Positions 54,832 to 63,817 of a stretch of 64,000 nt of DNA are shown one piece after another (within the stretch, counting starts at the first letter, position 1; each line of letters opens with the position of its first letter). The position numbers and the translations under genes are program-made. This stretch comes from Exiguobacterium oxidotolerans JCM 12280 (GTDB taxonomy: Bacteria; Bacillota; Bacilli; Exiguobacteriales; Exiguobacteriaceae), in assembly GCF_000702625.1 (NCBI RefSeq), contig NZ_JNIS01000001.1, positions 186,001 to 250,000 on the forward strand, in the 5' to 3' direction. The notes below the pieces were generated by a model. That model ran no database searches. It was not told where the DNA came from and worked only from the letters and a program-made list of their open reading frames with translations.

Positions 54832-55674
54832 ATGAAAAATTCAGTAAAGTGGACAGGGCTCTTGATTGCAGGAACTACCCTGTTCCTTAGCGCTTGTGGT
54901 CAGGAAGAAGAGAAGACGACAGCATACGAAAAAATCGTCAAGGAGGGCACGTTGACAGTAGCTACTGCTGGAACACTTTACCCAACGTCGTTTCATGATG
55001 AAGAGAGCAACAAGTTGACTGGCTTTGACGTCGAAGTCGTTAAAGAAGTCGCAAAACGTCTCGATCTAAAAGTCAACTTCAAAGAGATGTCATTTGATGG
55101 TATGTTGACGAGCGTCAATACTGGACAAGTCGATCTCGCCGCAAACGATATTACGATCACAGAAGAACGGAAAGCAAAATTCGCATTTTCAAAACCTTAC
55201 AAGTATACGTACGGAACGGCCATCGTTCGTAAAAGTGATTTATCTGACATACAATCTCTTGAAGATTTAAAAGGTAAAAAAGCAGCCGGTGAGGCAACGA
55301 CGACTTACATGCAAATCGCTAAAAAATATGGTGCAAAAGAAGTCACATATGATAATGCAACGAACGATCAATACCTCCGCGACGTCTCGAATGGTCGAAC
55401 GGATGTCATCTTGAACGACTATTATCTTCAAAGCCTTGCCGTCGATTTCTTCAAAGACTTCGACATCACGATCCACCCGGACATCGCCTATAACCCGAGT
55501 CAAGTCGGTCTTATCATGGATCTTGATAATAAAGAGCTCCAATCAAACATTAACGCTCAAATCGAGGCGATGAAAAAAGACGGTACGCTCGCAAAATTAT
55601 CAAAACAATATTACGCCAACAAAGACGTTTCAAAAATGCCTGACGTCAAGACGACAATCGTGGATGTGAATTGA
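54832..55674 (+). CDS. Polar amino-acid-binding lipoprotein
   Basis: A 280-residue family-3 solute-binding protein. Start ATG 54832 behind AGAGAGGAAG. The lipobox LSAC puts the lipidated Cys near residue 22. It contains GFDVEVVKEVAKRL, the ITEERKAKFAFSKPY region and a long C-terminal lobe. The family transports cystine, glutamine or other polar amino acids, and the sequence resembles cystine-type (TcyA/YxeM-like) binders, which is an inference. It overlaps the permease gene by 4 bases. No ATPase gene follows. Confidence 0.85.
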   Translation: MKNSVKWTGLLIAGTTLFLSACGQEEEKTTAYEKIVKEGTLTVATAGTLYPTSFHDEESNKLTGFDVEVVKEVAKRLDLKVNFKEMSFDGMLTSVNTGQVDLAANDITITEERKAKFAFSKPYKYTYGTAIVRKSDLSDIQSLEDLKGKKAAGEATTTYMQIAKKYGAKEVTYDNATNDQYLRDVSNGRTDVILNDYYLQSLAVDFFKDFDITIHPDIAYNPSQVGLIMDLDNKELQSNINAQIEAMKKDGTLAKLSKQYYANKDVSKMPDVKTTIVDVN

Positions 55675-56348
55675 GCAATATCGACTGGCGTTCCGTGTTT
55701 AATCCTGAGCTAGCGGTTGATGCGTTCCCCTATATCTTAGGAGGACTTGGACATACGTTATGGATTGCATTCGCAAGCATGGGATTAGGTCTGATATTCG
55801 GCTTGTTGCTTGCACTTGCTCGTTTATCAACGTCTCGTTTTTTACGCCTGACTGCGACGCTCTATATCTCATTCATGCGCGGTGTACCGATCCTCGTGAT
55901 TCTTTTCATGCTTTACTTCGGGTTACCTGTGATCAATGTCGAACTCGATGCGCTAACAGCAGCGATAACGGGCTTCAGTCTCAACAGTGCTGCGTACATG
56001 GCAGAAATCATTCGCTCCGCCATTTTATCTGTCGACAAAGGACAAAGAGAGGCTGCCCAGTCCCTCGGCCTCTCTCCTTATCGTGTCCTAGTCGGAATCA
56101 TTCTTCCGCAAGCGATTCGTTTGGCGATCCCGCCTTTATCGAACGTGTTACTCGATTTAGTCAAAGCGTCTTCTTTAGCTGCGATGATTACCGTCCCAGA
56201 AATCTTTCAGCGTGCAAAAATCGTCGGTGGCCGCGAATTCGATTACATGACGGTCTATTTCGTAATCGCCTTCATCTACTGGGGAATTTGCGCCTTGATT
56301 GCAGCTGTACAAGAAGTCTTAGAGCGTCATTTTGCTCGTTATCTCTAA
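55671..56348 (+). CDS. Polar amino-acid ABC transporter permease
   Basis: A 225-residue HisM-type permease with about five transmembrane helices and the EAA loop (KGQREAAQSLGLSPYRVLVGIILPQA). The start is a TTG at 55671 overlapping the stop of the binding protein (TTGA), so translation is coupled. Its partner ATPase is missing: a terminator and a convergent gene follow. It may borrow GlnQ (33.1 kb) or another ATPase. Confidence 0.88.
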   Translation: MSNIDWRSVFNPELAVDAFPYILGGLGHTLWIAFASMGLGLIFGLLLALARLSTSRFLRLTATLYISFMRGVPILVILFMLYFGLPVINVELDALTAAITGFSLNSAAYMAEIIRSAILSVDKGQREAAQSLGLSPYRVLVGIILPQAIRLAIPPLSNVLLDLVKASSLAAMITVPEIFQRAKIVGGREFDYMTVYFVIAFIYWGICALIAAVQEVLERHFARYL

Positions 56349-56353
56349 CCGAC

Positions 56354-56410
56354 AAAAAAAACACCGTTTGCTTAATGAGGAAAGCTGTCTCGTTAAGCAA
56401 ACGGTGTTTT
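56354..56410. terminator. Bidirectional terminator after the ABC permease
   Basis: A perfect 20-bp stem (AACACCGTTTGCTTAATGAG, one G-U) closing the plus-strand ABC unit and the minus-strand GGDEF/EAL gene. Confidence 0.92.
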
Positions 56411-58253
56411 AGCCCTGTCTATAATTTTTAGCTAAAAAGGGTTCGATTTGTATAGCTTGGAGAGGTTTATGGAACAAATAACCTTGCAACGTATGACACC
56501 CTAACTGATTTAATAACCTCGCTTCTTCGACTAACTCGACCCCTTCAGCAACAATCGTCATGTTTAACCGTCTCCCTAACTGAATAATCATCTCGACGAT
56601 CGCACGCTTCTCATCCGAACGGATTGCTTCCTGAACGATTTCTTTAGGAATCTTCAACTGGTCGAACGGTAATTCTACGAGTGTTTGCATTGAAGAAAAA
56701 CCTGTTCCGAAATCATCGAGTGCAATCCGAATCCCATGAAGGTGAAGTTCGTTCAAGGTTTCGATGATTTGATTGGTTCCTTCGATAAAGATATGTTCTG
56801 TCATTTCAATTTCAAGCAAGTATGCCGGAAAATGTGTTTCTTCAAGAATCGTCAGTACTTTTTCGGTAAAGTCAGATTGCCTTAATTGCCACGGAGAAAC
56901 ATTAACTGCAATCGTAATCGCTCCATGTCCTTGATCCAACCACGTTTTTCCTTGCGCGCAGGCGCGCCGCATCACCCATCCTCCTAGCGTTTCAATAAAA
57001 CGCGTCCGCTCCGCGATCGGAATGAACTCTAACGGAGAAATCATTCCATACTGGGGATGATTCCAACGCACAAGCGCTTCCGCTCCAGTAATTTTATGAC
57101 TGTCTGCTTCTACTTGTGGTTGAAACAGTACAAAAAAATCTCGATCGAGTTCTGCATCGTACAAATCGCGTGTCAGCTGAAGCGCTCGCTTGCGCTGGTT
57201 TTGAGTCTCTATATCCGTAATCGCATACGTGTTCTTTCGATTCGATTTAGCTGTGAACAATGCAATTTCTGCATCATTGATGACATGATCAATGGATTCG
57301 TCATAAATAAAAGAAACACCGATGCTCGCTGTGACATTAATTTGCTTGAAGTCAATTTGTACGCGTTCAGCGACACATGTTAAAACCTCCTCGCATAGCA
57401 GTTCAATACCAGCACCACCTTTCGCATGGAGTAAAAAAGCACTCCCGCTTGCTTTGGCAACTAAACAATCAGGAAAACGATTCATGAGTCTACTCCCAAC
57501 CATATGCAACGTGCGATCCCCCGTCCGGTAACCGAAGGCATCGTTGACCGTTTTGAAGTCATCTAAATCAATTAAACAAATCGCATCTCCTTCGCTTGAA
57601 ATTTTTTCGACTTCAAGAACGAAATAGGATCGATTGGCGAGTTTTGTTACCGGATCAAGAAAGGCTTGTTCTTGTAAGCGTGAAAGATACTCGATATTAC
57701 GTTCTAATCGTGTTACGTATTGACGATGAATCAATAAACTAATGAGTGCAGCAATGATGACTAAGCCGATTCGTGCGATATAATCTGCTGTATTAGTAGC
57801 GGACGTGACGTTCGGTGCATTAAACCAAATGTATAAGAGCGAAATAATCGTCGTCCCCGTCGCATATCCGAGCATCGTTCGATTAATGACGACAAGAGAA
57901 CTCAATAAAAATAGAATCGCAGCTGCCCAAACGGTCTGAGCACCACTTTCGAGGAAGGGATAATAGATGAATGGAATTAGTAAAAAGACACTCGACATCA
58001 CGTGGGGTTTAAGACGATCCGACATATTACTTTTCCCAAGCAGAAATTGACAAATGCCTACGAGAAAAATAAGGCCAGCACGTAAAAGGTCATACCTATT
58101 CAAGCCGGATGTACTGAGTAAACTAGCAAGCACATACAAAATCGCACCCGAGCTTGTCAGAACTAAAATGATGGAGCCAAACAACTGATAGTTCGCTTTT
58201 GCTTCTCGATTATACTGAAGACTGGCGGAAGAAGGTCGCTGCTGATTTTTCAT
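56409..58253 (-). CDS. Membrane GGDEF/EAL protein with degenerate GGDEF
   Basis: A 614-residue protein. About six transmembrane helices in the first ~190 residues, then a GGDEF-like domain and an EAL domain. The GGDEF motif is replaced by a non-catalytic sequence (ASGSAF), so no cyclase activity is expected. The EAL domain keeps EALVRW, the NVSPWQL Asn, EMTE, DDFGTGFSS, EGVE and QGY, suiting c-di-GMP hydrolysis. However the usual LKID reads LKIP, losing a metal-contact Asp. It is either a weakened phosphodiesterase or a c-di-GMP receptor. Ribosome-binding site AGAGGGATTCC. Confidence 0.88.
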   Translation of the reverse strand: MKNQQRPSSASLQYNREAKANYQLFGSIILVLTSSGAILYVLASLLSTSGLNRYDLLRAGLIFLVGICQFLLGKSNMSDRLKPHVMSSVFLLIPFIYYPFLESGAQTVWAAAILFLLSSLVVINRTMLGYATGTTIISLLYIWFNAPNVTSATNTADYIARIGLVIIAALISLLIHRQYVTRLERNIEYLSRLQEQAFLDPVTKLANRSYFVLEVEKISSEGDAICLIDLDDFKTVNDAFGYRTGDRTLHMVGSRLMNRFPDCLVAKASGSAFLLHAKGGAGIELLCEEVLTCVAERVQIDFKQINVTASIGVSFIYDESIDHVINDAEIALFTAKSNRKNTYAITDIETQNQRKRALQLTRDLYDAELDRDFFVLFQPQVEADSHKITGAEALVRWNHPQYGMISPLEFIPIAERTRFIETLGGWVMRRACAQGKTWLDQGHGAITIAVNVSPWQLRQSDFTEKVLTILEETHFPAYLLEIEMTEHIFIEGTNQIIETLNELHLHGIRIALDDFGTGFSSMQTLVELPFDQLKIPKEIVQEAIRSDEKRAIVEMIIQLGRRLNMTIVAEGVELVEEARLLNQLGCHTLQGYLFHKPLQAIQIEPFLAKNYRQG

Positions 58254-58420
58254 AGGAATCCCTCTTTTCTGTTCTACCCAATTGTCTTTTTCCTTTAGAT
58301 CCTACTTATAAAACCTAATTTTTTCTAAAATAATGATTTAGTTGGAAAAGTCTAAATGAAAAGAGAAACGGGTATTCATTAAAAGAAGCAAGAATTATAT
58401 GCTAAGAAAGGAGCTTAACG

Positions 58421-59050
58421 ATGAGCCATCTGCTGTTTATCGAAGCCAACGATAGTACACATCAATCGAAAAGTCTTAGTTCACAGATGAATAACGCATT
58501 CCTTGCTTCCTATCGCAAGGAACATCCAGAAGATGAGATTACCATCCTAAACTTATTTGAAGAACGCCTTCCTTTTTTTGATTTACGTCTCGCTAAATCT
58601 GCCGCGAAGCTATTTCGAGGGGAAACGCTCGATCAAGAGGAAGCCGAACAGGCGGAACGGTTACAAGAGTATTTAAATCGTTTCTTAGAATCAGAAAAAA
58701 TCGTTTTTTCTTTTCCAATGTGGAATTTAAGTGTTCCTGCCCCCTTGCATAACTATATGGATTATCTCGCGCAATCTGGGCAAACGTTTCATTATACTGC
58801 GGAAGGATCCGTCGGACTCGTGACTGGTAAACGTGTACTACTCTTACATTCTCGTGGAGGTGACTATTCAACGCCTGATAAAATCGAATCCGACCATGCC
58901 GTACGGTATATGCAGGACATTCTGCAATTTTTCGGAATCACGGATGTCGAATCCATCATTCTCGAAGGGCACCAACAGTATCCGAGTCAAGCAGCAGAAC
59001 TAATCGAAAAAGCCCTCTCATCATGTGAGAAGGCTGGGATGGATTTTTAG
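58421..59050 (+). CDS. azoR: FMN-dependent NADH-azoreductase
   Basis: A 209-residue flavodoxin-like quinone/azo reductase. The FMN-binding pattern FPMWNLSVPAPLHNYMD (about 100-116), the N-terminal EANDSTHQSKS phosphate loop and HSRGGDYS late in the protein match AzoR proteins. It reduces quinones and azo compounds with NADH and protects against quinone stress. Ribosome-binding site AAAGGAGCTTAACG. Convergent with the first regulator gene; their ends overlap by 4 bases. Confidence 0.9.
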   Translation: MSHLLFIEANDSTHQSKSLSSQMNNAFLASYRKEHPEDEITILNLFEERLPFFDLRLAKSAAKLFRGETLDQEEAEQAERLQEYLNRFLESEKIVFSFPMWNLSVPAPLHNYMDYLAQSGQTFHYTAEGSVGLVTGKRVLLLHSRGGDYSTPDKIESDHAVRYMQDILQFFGITDVESIILEGHQQYPSQAAELIEKALSSCEKAGMDF

Positions 59051-59924
59051 ATACGATAGAGCAAGTATTCGACATGGCTATCAATGACTAGCTGTTCATA
59101 GTTAGGCATGTTGAATGCTTTAAATATCGTATAAGAAAGTGTAAAGTCTTTCTTTATTTCGTCAATATTACCACCCATTTTTTTATTAAAATAACCACGT
59201 TGGTAATAAAAATGACCTAAAAATGATCCATCATCCAATGCGAGACTTTCCTTTATTCCCACGTTCGCTGTTTCAAATCCCTTCTTATAATTCCCTTGAA
59301 ATGATAACTGTTGCGCATGATTATAAATGATTTTGAGGCGAGTTTTTTTCAATTCTATCGTATCATAATTTAAATCTAAAATTTCTTCGTATACATTTTC
59401 AGAGTGAATGAATTGATCATTTTCAAAATAAAAATTTGCAATGGCCATTTTGATTCGAAGAAACATTTTGGGAGACTCAAACCAGATGTCTTCTTTATCC
59501 GCTAAATGTGCGAGTTGCGAAATACTCGAGCGATAGTCTACCTTTTTTGACCGTTCAGCACTTACTATTTCAAAGTACCTTGCTAAGAGCACAATCTCAT
59601 TATTAAAAACTGATTGTTTGATTTTTTCTATCTCGATTAACAGTCCGTCAAAATTTTGCTCACGAAATAATTCAGTTAGACGACGATCAACTTCTCGGAA
59701 CTGTTCGCTTTGATGTTGATCTTGAAACAATAACGATATCGGTACACGAAGACGCTTCGCAATTTGTTGTAATAAATCGATTGTTGGAGAATTTCGTCCA
59801 TTCTCAATTTTACTGATTTCTGCTTGACTACAAATTCCGTCACATAAAGCTGCTTGTGTCATTTTTTTTCTTTTCTTATTCGTTTGATTTCGTTTCCGAT
59901 TGATTTTGGTAATGTAGTATCCAT
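59047..59924 (-). pseudogene. XRE-TPR (RRNPP/PlcR-like) regulator, frameshifted in an A8 tract
   Basis: The full gene would start at ATG 59924 (AGGGGAGTAGGTAG upstream). The first 21 residues end at TGA after AAAAAAAA (59862-59869). The rest, 271 residues from 59862, continues the same protein (MTQAALCDGICSQAEISKIENG..., then TPR repeats to the C terminus). One extra A would restore about 292 residues. A homopolymer frameshift is therefore present: a real mutation, a phase-variable tract or a sequencing error. A protein starting at the internal ATG would lack the first helix of the DNA-binding domain. The family senses small peptides. Confidence 0.75.
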
Positions 59925-59964
59925 CTACCTACTCCCCTAGCTAACAAAATCTATTTCTATTAAG

Positions 59965-60838
59965 TTAAAAGGTAAATAATAAAAAATGTTTTCTTCCATC
60001 TTTCACAATTTTCACGTAGTTCGATAGTTCTACTGCAGAAAAAAGTGTATAAGACATTGTATAATCATATTCAATTTGCGCTACATCATTCTCTAGCTTT
60101 TCATCGAAATTTGCTTTCTGATAATAGAAATGACCTAAAAATGAAGTATCAAATAATTGCACACTTTCATTGATTCCTCTTTCTGTCACTAATTTACCTT
60201 CTTTATAATCACCTTGAAAAAAAGTTGTTGCGCGTGATTATAAAGAATTTTTATTCGTAATTTCTTTAATTCAGTCGTATTAAAATCCATTTCCAATAGT
60301 TGAACGTATACCTTCTTTGAATGAACAAATTGTTGATTTAAGTAATAATAGTTTGCGATCGCCATTTTAATTCTCAAATACATGAAAGGTGACTCATACC
60401 AAATCGCTTCTTGTTCGGTCAAATACGATAATTCTGAAATACAAGTACGATAATCAATGTTTTTTTCCCCTCTAAGGCAACTAAATCAAAGTACTTAGCT
60501 AATAACACAATGTCCTTATTTTCATTTGATTCAATGAGTTTTTTCGAGCGTGAAATTAATTCATCAAATTGATGAGTACGAAAAACGTGCGTTAGTTCCC
60601 GATCATGTTTCTGAAAAGAAATAGACTCAGCATCACGATCAAACAATCTAGAAATCGGAACATTTAAACGCTTTGCTAATTCTTGCAACAATTCGATCGT
60701 AGTTGAAATTTTCCCATGTTCAATCTTACTGATTACAGCCTGACTGCAAATTCCATCGCATAGTTCCTGTTGTGTCATATTTTTCTCAAATCGCAATAAC
60801 TTAAGTTGCCTTCCTACTAATTTTGAAAAAGAAGCCAT
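59965..60838 (-). pseudogene. XRE-TPR regulator, paralogue with two homopolymer frameshifts
   Basis: Three pieces of one gene: HTH plus first helices (60838 down to 60419), a middle TPR part (60422-60189) and the C terminus (60189-59965). The first shift is at GGGGAAAAAAAC, around 60460-60470. The second is at CTTTTTTTC, around 60220. With both corrected the protein would be about 290 residues and collinear with its neighbours on either side. The N terminus (MTQQELCDGICSQAVISKIEHG) is intact. Product is probably non-functional unless slippage occurs. Confidence 0.75.
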
Positions 60839-60856
60839 ATGATCATCGTCCTCTTT

Positions 60857-61744
60857 TTATTTTGGTTTATGGTGAAACTGTTTTAAAAATTGTTTTTTTG
60901 TATCTTCAACAATTTTTACATAACGCTTCATTTCTAATGCTTTAAACAATTCGTAAGCCATCGTGTAATCATTTCGAGTACGATTATCGAAACCATACAT
61001 TTCTTCATAACATTCTGCACGTTGATAATAGAAATGGGCGATATAAGATAAGTGATTCAACTGCGCACTTTGTTCAATTCCCGTGGTACAAATCAAAACG
61101 CCTTTTTTAAATCCCTTGATTTTATATACTAATTTGGCGTGATTATACAGAACTTTTAGTTGTTGTACTTTCATTGTTACAGATAAGAAATCGGTAGTTT
61201 CTAATTCTTTATATATTTTTTCAGCTTGTGTAAATTGTTTGTTTTCCGCATAAAAAATCGAAATCGCCATTTTTATTCTTATATACATCATTGGTGCGTC
61301 ATATACCAAATCTTTAGAGTTAGCCAACTGCAATAAAATCACTGATGCTGTTCGAAAATCAATTCGTTGCAATCTATATTCGGCTATTACTTGATGATAT
61401 CTAAGTAATAGCTTGATTTCATCATCACTCTCCAGGGAAAAGCGATTTTCTATCAATAATAACAGTTCTAAGTATTGTTCTTCTCTCATTAAACTAAGAA
61501 GCTGGCGATCAATATTTTGAAAACGATCAGTCATTTCATAATCTTCAAGTAAAGTAGTAATTGAAGTACCTAGTCGTTTCGCGATTAAGCCTAGCAACTG
61601 AACCGTTGGTGAATTTAGACCGTTTTCTATCTTACTTAACTCCGCTTGACTACAAATCGTATCACTTAACTCACTTTGCGTTAATTTTTTTTCAATCCGT
61701 TTTTGTTTTATTCTTTTTCCAACTGAATGATGTGATGTCTTCAT
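60857..61744 (-). CDS. XRE-TPR regulator, RRNPP/PlcR-like, intact copy
   Basis: A 295-residue cytoplasmic regulator. An N-terminal XRE-type HTH (LTQSELSDTICSQAELSKIENGLNSPTVQLLGLIAKRL, about 18-56) is followed by helical TPR-like repeats (NKQFTQAEKIYKELE; YYQRAECYEEMYG). This is the architecture of PlcR, Rgg and NprR, which bind imported signalling peptides. The start is ATG 61744; the longer frame to 61837 lacks a ribosome-binding site. No obvious partner peptide gene was found beside it. It is the only uninterrupted copy of three in tandem. Confidence 0.85.
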   Translation of the reverse strand: MKTSHHSVGKRIKQKRIEKKLTQSELSDTICSQAELSKIENGLNSPTVQLLGLIAKRLGTSITTLLEDYEMTDRFQNIDRQLLSLMREEQYLELLLLIENRFSLESDDEIKLLLRYHQVIAEYRLQRIDFRTASVILLQLANSKDLVYDAPMMYIRIKMAISIFYAENKQFTQAEKIYKELETTDFLSVTMKVQQLKVLYNHAKLVYKIKGFKKGVLICTTGIEQSAQLNHLSYIAHFYYQRAECYEEMYGFDNRTRNDYTMAYELFKALEMKRYVKIVEDTKKQFLKQFHHKPK

Positions 61745-61919
61745 AACTTTCTCACTCAGACCCCTTCCAGATATTCTTGAACTGGCTCCATCTACACTTC
61801 GCTTAGAAATGGTTGAAGACGAAACGCGAACAACCAATGGTCTTCGCGATCACGATTTCCTACTCTTTTGTCGAATATATTCTGAATTTGTAGGCCTTGT
61901 GTGACAACATGATGTTCAC

Positions 61920-62032
61920 CTTCTTGCAAAGCATATACCCGAAAGAGAGGTTGGCGATTCGTCTCCCACTTTCACTAGGGCTTCACCCGTATCGTTTAGA
62001 AGTGGGCGTATTCTCGCCTAATTTGATAAAAA
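61920..62032 (-). mobile_element. IS200/IS605-like end remnant next to a TTTAT site
   Basis: Read on the minus strand it starts after TTTAT with CAAATTAGGCGAGAATACG, a hairpin CCCACTTC...GAAAGTGGG and ATCGCC, closely matching the first ~85 bp of solo element copy A (32497-32575). The remainder of an element is not visible. It abuts the T-run of the tRNA-Thr terminator. Confidence 0.55.
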
Positions 62033-62075
62033 AAAGTCCCCCGTCCAAGTTAATTTTACTTGTTACGGAAGACTT
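62028..62075 (-). terminator. Terminator of tRNA-Thr
   Basis: On the minus strand AAGTCTTCCGT pairs over all 11 bases with ACGGGGGACTT (two G-U), followed by eight T. Confidence 0.8.
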
Positions 62076-62084
62076 ATTATTCGA

Positions 62085-62155
62085 TGCTTCCGGCGAGAAT
62101 CGAACTCGCACTGCAGCATTACCATTGCTGAGGTCTGCCATTAACCTACGGAAGC
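62085..62155 (-). tRNA. tRNA-Thr (anticodon GGT)
   Basis: A 71-nt tRNA. Acceptor stem GCTTCCG / CGGAAGC with discriminator A; anticodon stem CAGCA / TGCTG enclosing ATGGTAA, anticodon GGT; T arm GCGAG-TTCGATT-CTCGC. The D arm (GGTT / GACC with a 7-base loop) is short. CCA is not encoded. The anticodon assigns it to Thr codons ACC and ACU. Confidence 0.85.
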
Positions 62156-62202
62156 GTACATATTTCTGATATCAGTATAGCTTAGATGAATTATTTCTTC
62201 AA

Positions 62203-62238
62203 TAAAAAAACTGACAGACGTTGCCAAGTCTGCCAATT
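62203..62238 (-). terminator. Terminator of the Cse60-like gene
   Basis: On the minus strand TGGCAGAC pairs with GTCTGTCA (one G-U), followed by seven T. Confidence 0.78.
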
Positions 62239-62254
62239 TAGAAGAGTTATTTAC

Positions 62255-62452
62255 TTATAATACGGTTTTTGTTAGCGAATTATCGAACACGATAAGAACT
62301 GAGTAATGTTCGTCTGCTTTTGATGCAACGAATGTAGAAAACTTAAGTGTAATGATTGAATTTGAACCGACTCCGTTTTCTTCGAAGAAATGATTCATTC
62401 GTTCTTCTAACTCCTCAGGCGTACGTCCTACCAATACTTTTGAATGCAACAT
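62255..62452 (-). CDS. Cse60-like small protein
   Basis: A 65-residue protein starting at ATG 62452 (GGGGTGAATAAG upstream; a longer frame is unlikely). The pattern MLHSKVLVGRTPEELEERMNHFF, then a β strand IITLKFSTF and HYSVLIVFD, resembles the Bacillus sporulation-linked Cse60 family. No other sporulation gene is seen here. Function unknown; the family assignment rests on overall pattern. Confidence 0.6.
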   Translation of the reverse strand: MLHSKVLVGRTPEELEERMNHFFEENGVGSNSIITLKFSTFVASKADEHYSVLIVFDNSLTKTVL

Positions 62453-62599
62453 CTTATTCACCCCGTCTATTTTTTGTGTACGATTATGGTTTTTCCCAAA
62501 AGCGTACACTCTAAAACCTACAATTTTTCAGCTTGCTGAATTTCAATCCGTTCGCTAAGGTGAAGACATGCATACTATTTTACGAAGGAGTCGAGGCAA

Positions 62600-63769
62600 A
62601 TGAAAGATCACATGTTTGATGAAATCATTGATAAAAAATTGACAGGTTCGGTCAAATGGGACGGCTTAAAAGATTTATATGGAGCAGAAGAATTACTTCC
62701 GATGTGGGTCGCCGATATGGATATCCGACCAGCAGATTCGATCGTCGGGGCATTAACAAAACGGATTGCACATGGTCATTTTGGTTATTCCCTATTCGAA
62801 GATCGAGCCAAACAAGCCATTCAAAACTGGTTTTTGAAACGTTATGATCAACAGATTGAACAATCATCGCTCCTTTATTCAAGTGGCGTCGTCCCTGCTC
62901 TAGCACACAGCCTATTGGCACTGACCGATGAGGGTGACGAGGTCATCATTCAAACTCCCGTTTATCCTCCATTTCACCAAATCATTCAATCGAATAATCG
63001 AACGCTCATTGAAAATCCACTTCGTTTGATTGCGGGACGTTATGAAATTGATTTCTTGAGTCTTGAAGCACAGATGAAAACTGCGAAAATGATGATTTTA
63101 TGCAGTCCGCATAATCCAACCGGTCGGGTGTTTAATCGGAGTGAACTAGAAACGATTGTTGATTTGGCCAAGAAATATGACGTTTATCTTCTATCCGATG
63201 AAATCCATGCTGATTTGATTTTTTCCGGTAACAAACACCATCCGATTTCAGCATTTTCATATGAGAAGGCAATTCTCGTCAGTGCACCTTCAAAAACATT
63301 TAATATCCCAGGACTTTATGCTTCTTACCTCGTTGTTCCGAACGAAAGCATTCGTTTAAAAATCGAACGTGTCCAGCAAGCAAACTTTGTTCATCCGAAC
63401 GCGCTTGCCTCGACGGCAATCATCGCTGCCTATGAGGATGAAGCGAGCGAACAATGGCTCGACCAGCTTCTCGTATATTTAGAGCAAAATCGTGATCATG
63501 CCCTCAAACGAATCGAAACGGAGATGCCGTTACTATCTGTCGTCAAACCCGATGCAACCTTTTTACTTTGGATTGATTTTGAGCGCCTCGGATTGACAGA
63601 AGATGACCGTGCGTCTTGGCTCGTCGAACAAGCATCCCTCGCCTTAACCCATGGAAAACCATTCGGAACGAATGGCGTGACATTCGAACGTTTGAACTTT
63701 GGATGCCCACGGCGCCAACTAGACGAAGCACTCGACCGGCTACATGCCGCGTATCTCACCTTGAACTAA
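62600..63769 (+). CDS. patB: PatB/MalY-type PLP-dependent C-S lyase or aminotransferase
   Basis: A 389-residue class-I/II aminotransferase-fold protein. N-terminal FDEIIDKKLTGSVKWDGL and LPMWVADMDI are diagnostic for the PatB/MalY group. The PLP lysine is in SAPSKTFNIPGLYASY (about residue 234); DEIHADLIF gives the cofactor Asp. Members cleave cystathionine or cysteine conjugates (β-lyase) and some act as aminotransferases. Ribosome-binding site GAAGGAGTCGAGGC. Stands alone with a terminator. A role in cleaving the ergothioneine sulfoxide (as the EgtE lyase does) is conceivable but unsupported by position. Confidence 0.9.
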   Translation: MKDHMFDEIIDKKLTGSVKWDGLKDLYGAEELLPMWVADMDIRPADSIVGALTKRIAHGHFGYSLFEDRAKQAIQNWFLKRYDQQIEQSSLLYSSGVVPALAHSLLALTDEGDEVIIQTPVYPPFHQIIQSNNRTLIENPLRLIAGRYEIDFLSLEAQMKTAKMMILCSPHNPTGRVFNRSELETIVDLAKKYDVYLLSDEIHADLIFSGNKHHPISAFSYEKAILVSAPSKTFNIPGLYASYLVVPNESIRLKIERVQQANFVHPNALASTAIIAAYEDEASEQWLDQLLVYLEQNRDHALKRIETEMPLLSVVKPDATFLLWIDFERLGLTEDDRASWLVEQASLALTHGKPFGTNGVTFERLNFGCPRRQLDEALDRLHAAYLTLN

Positions 63770-63782
63770 ATATTTTATACAT

Positions 63783-63817
63783 CAAACAGACTAGCACATG
63801 CTAGTCTGTTTTTATTT
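63783..63817 (+). terminator. Terminator of patB
   Basis: Stem AACAGACTAGCA / TGCTAGTCTGTT followed by T-rich sequence. Confidence 0.88.

Noticed and set aside
62085-62155. tRNA-Thr as a pseudo-tRNA because of its short D arm
   Set aside because: All four stems pair, the T loop is canonical and a good terminator follows, so it is kept as a real tRNA.
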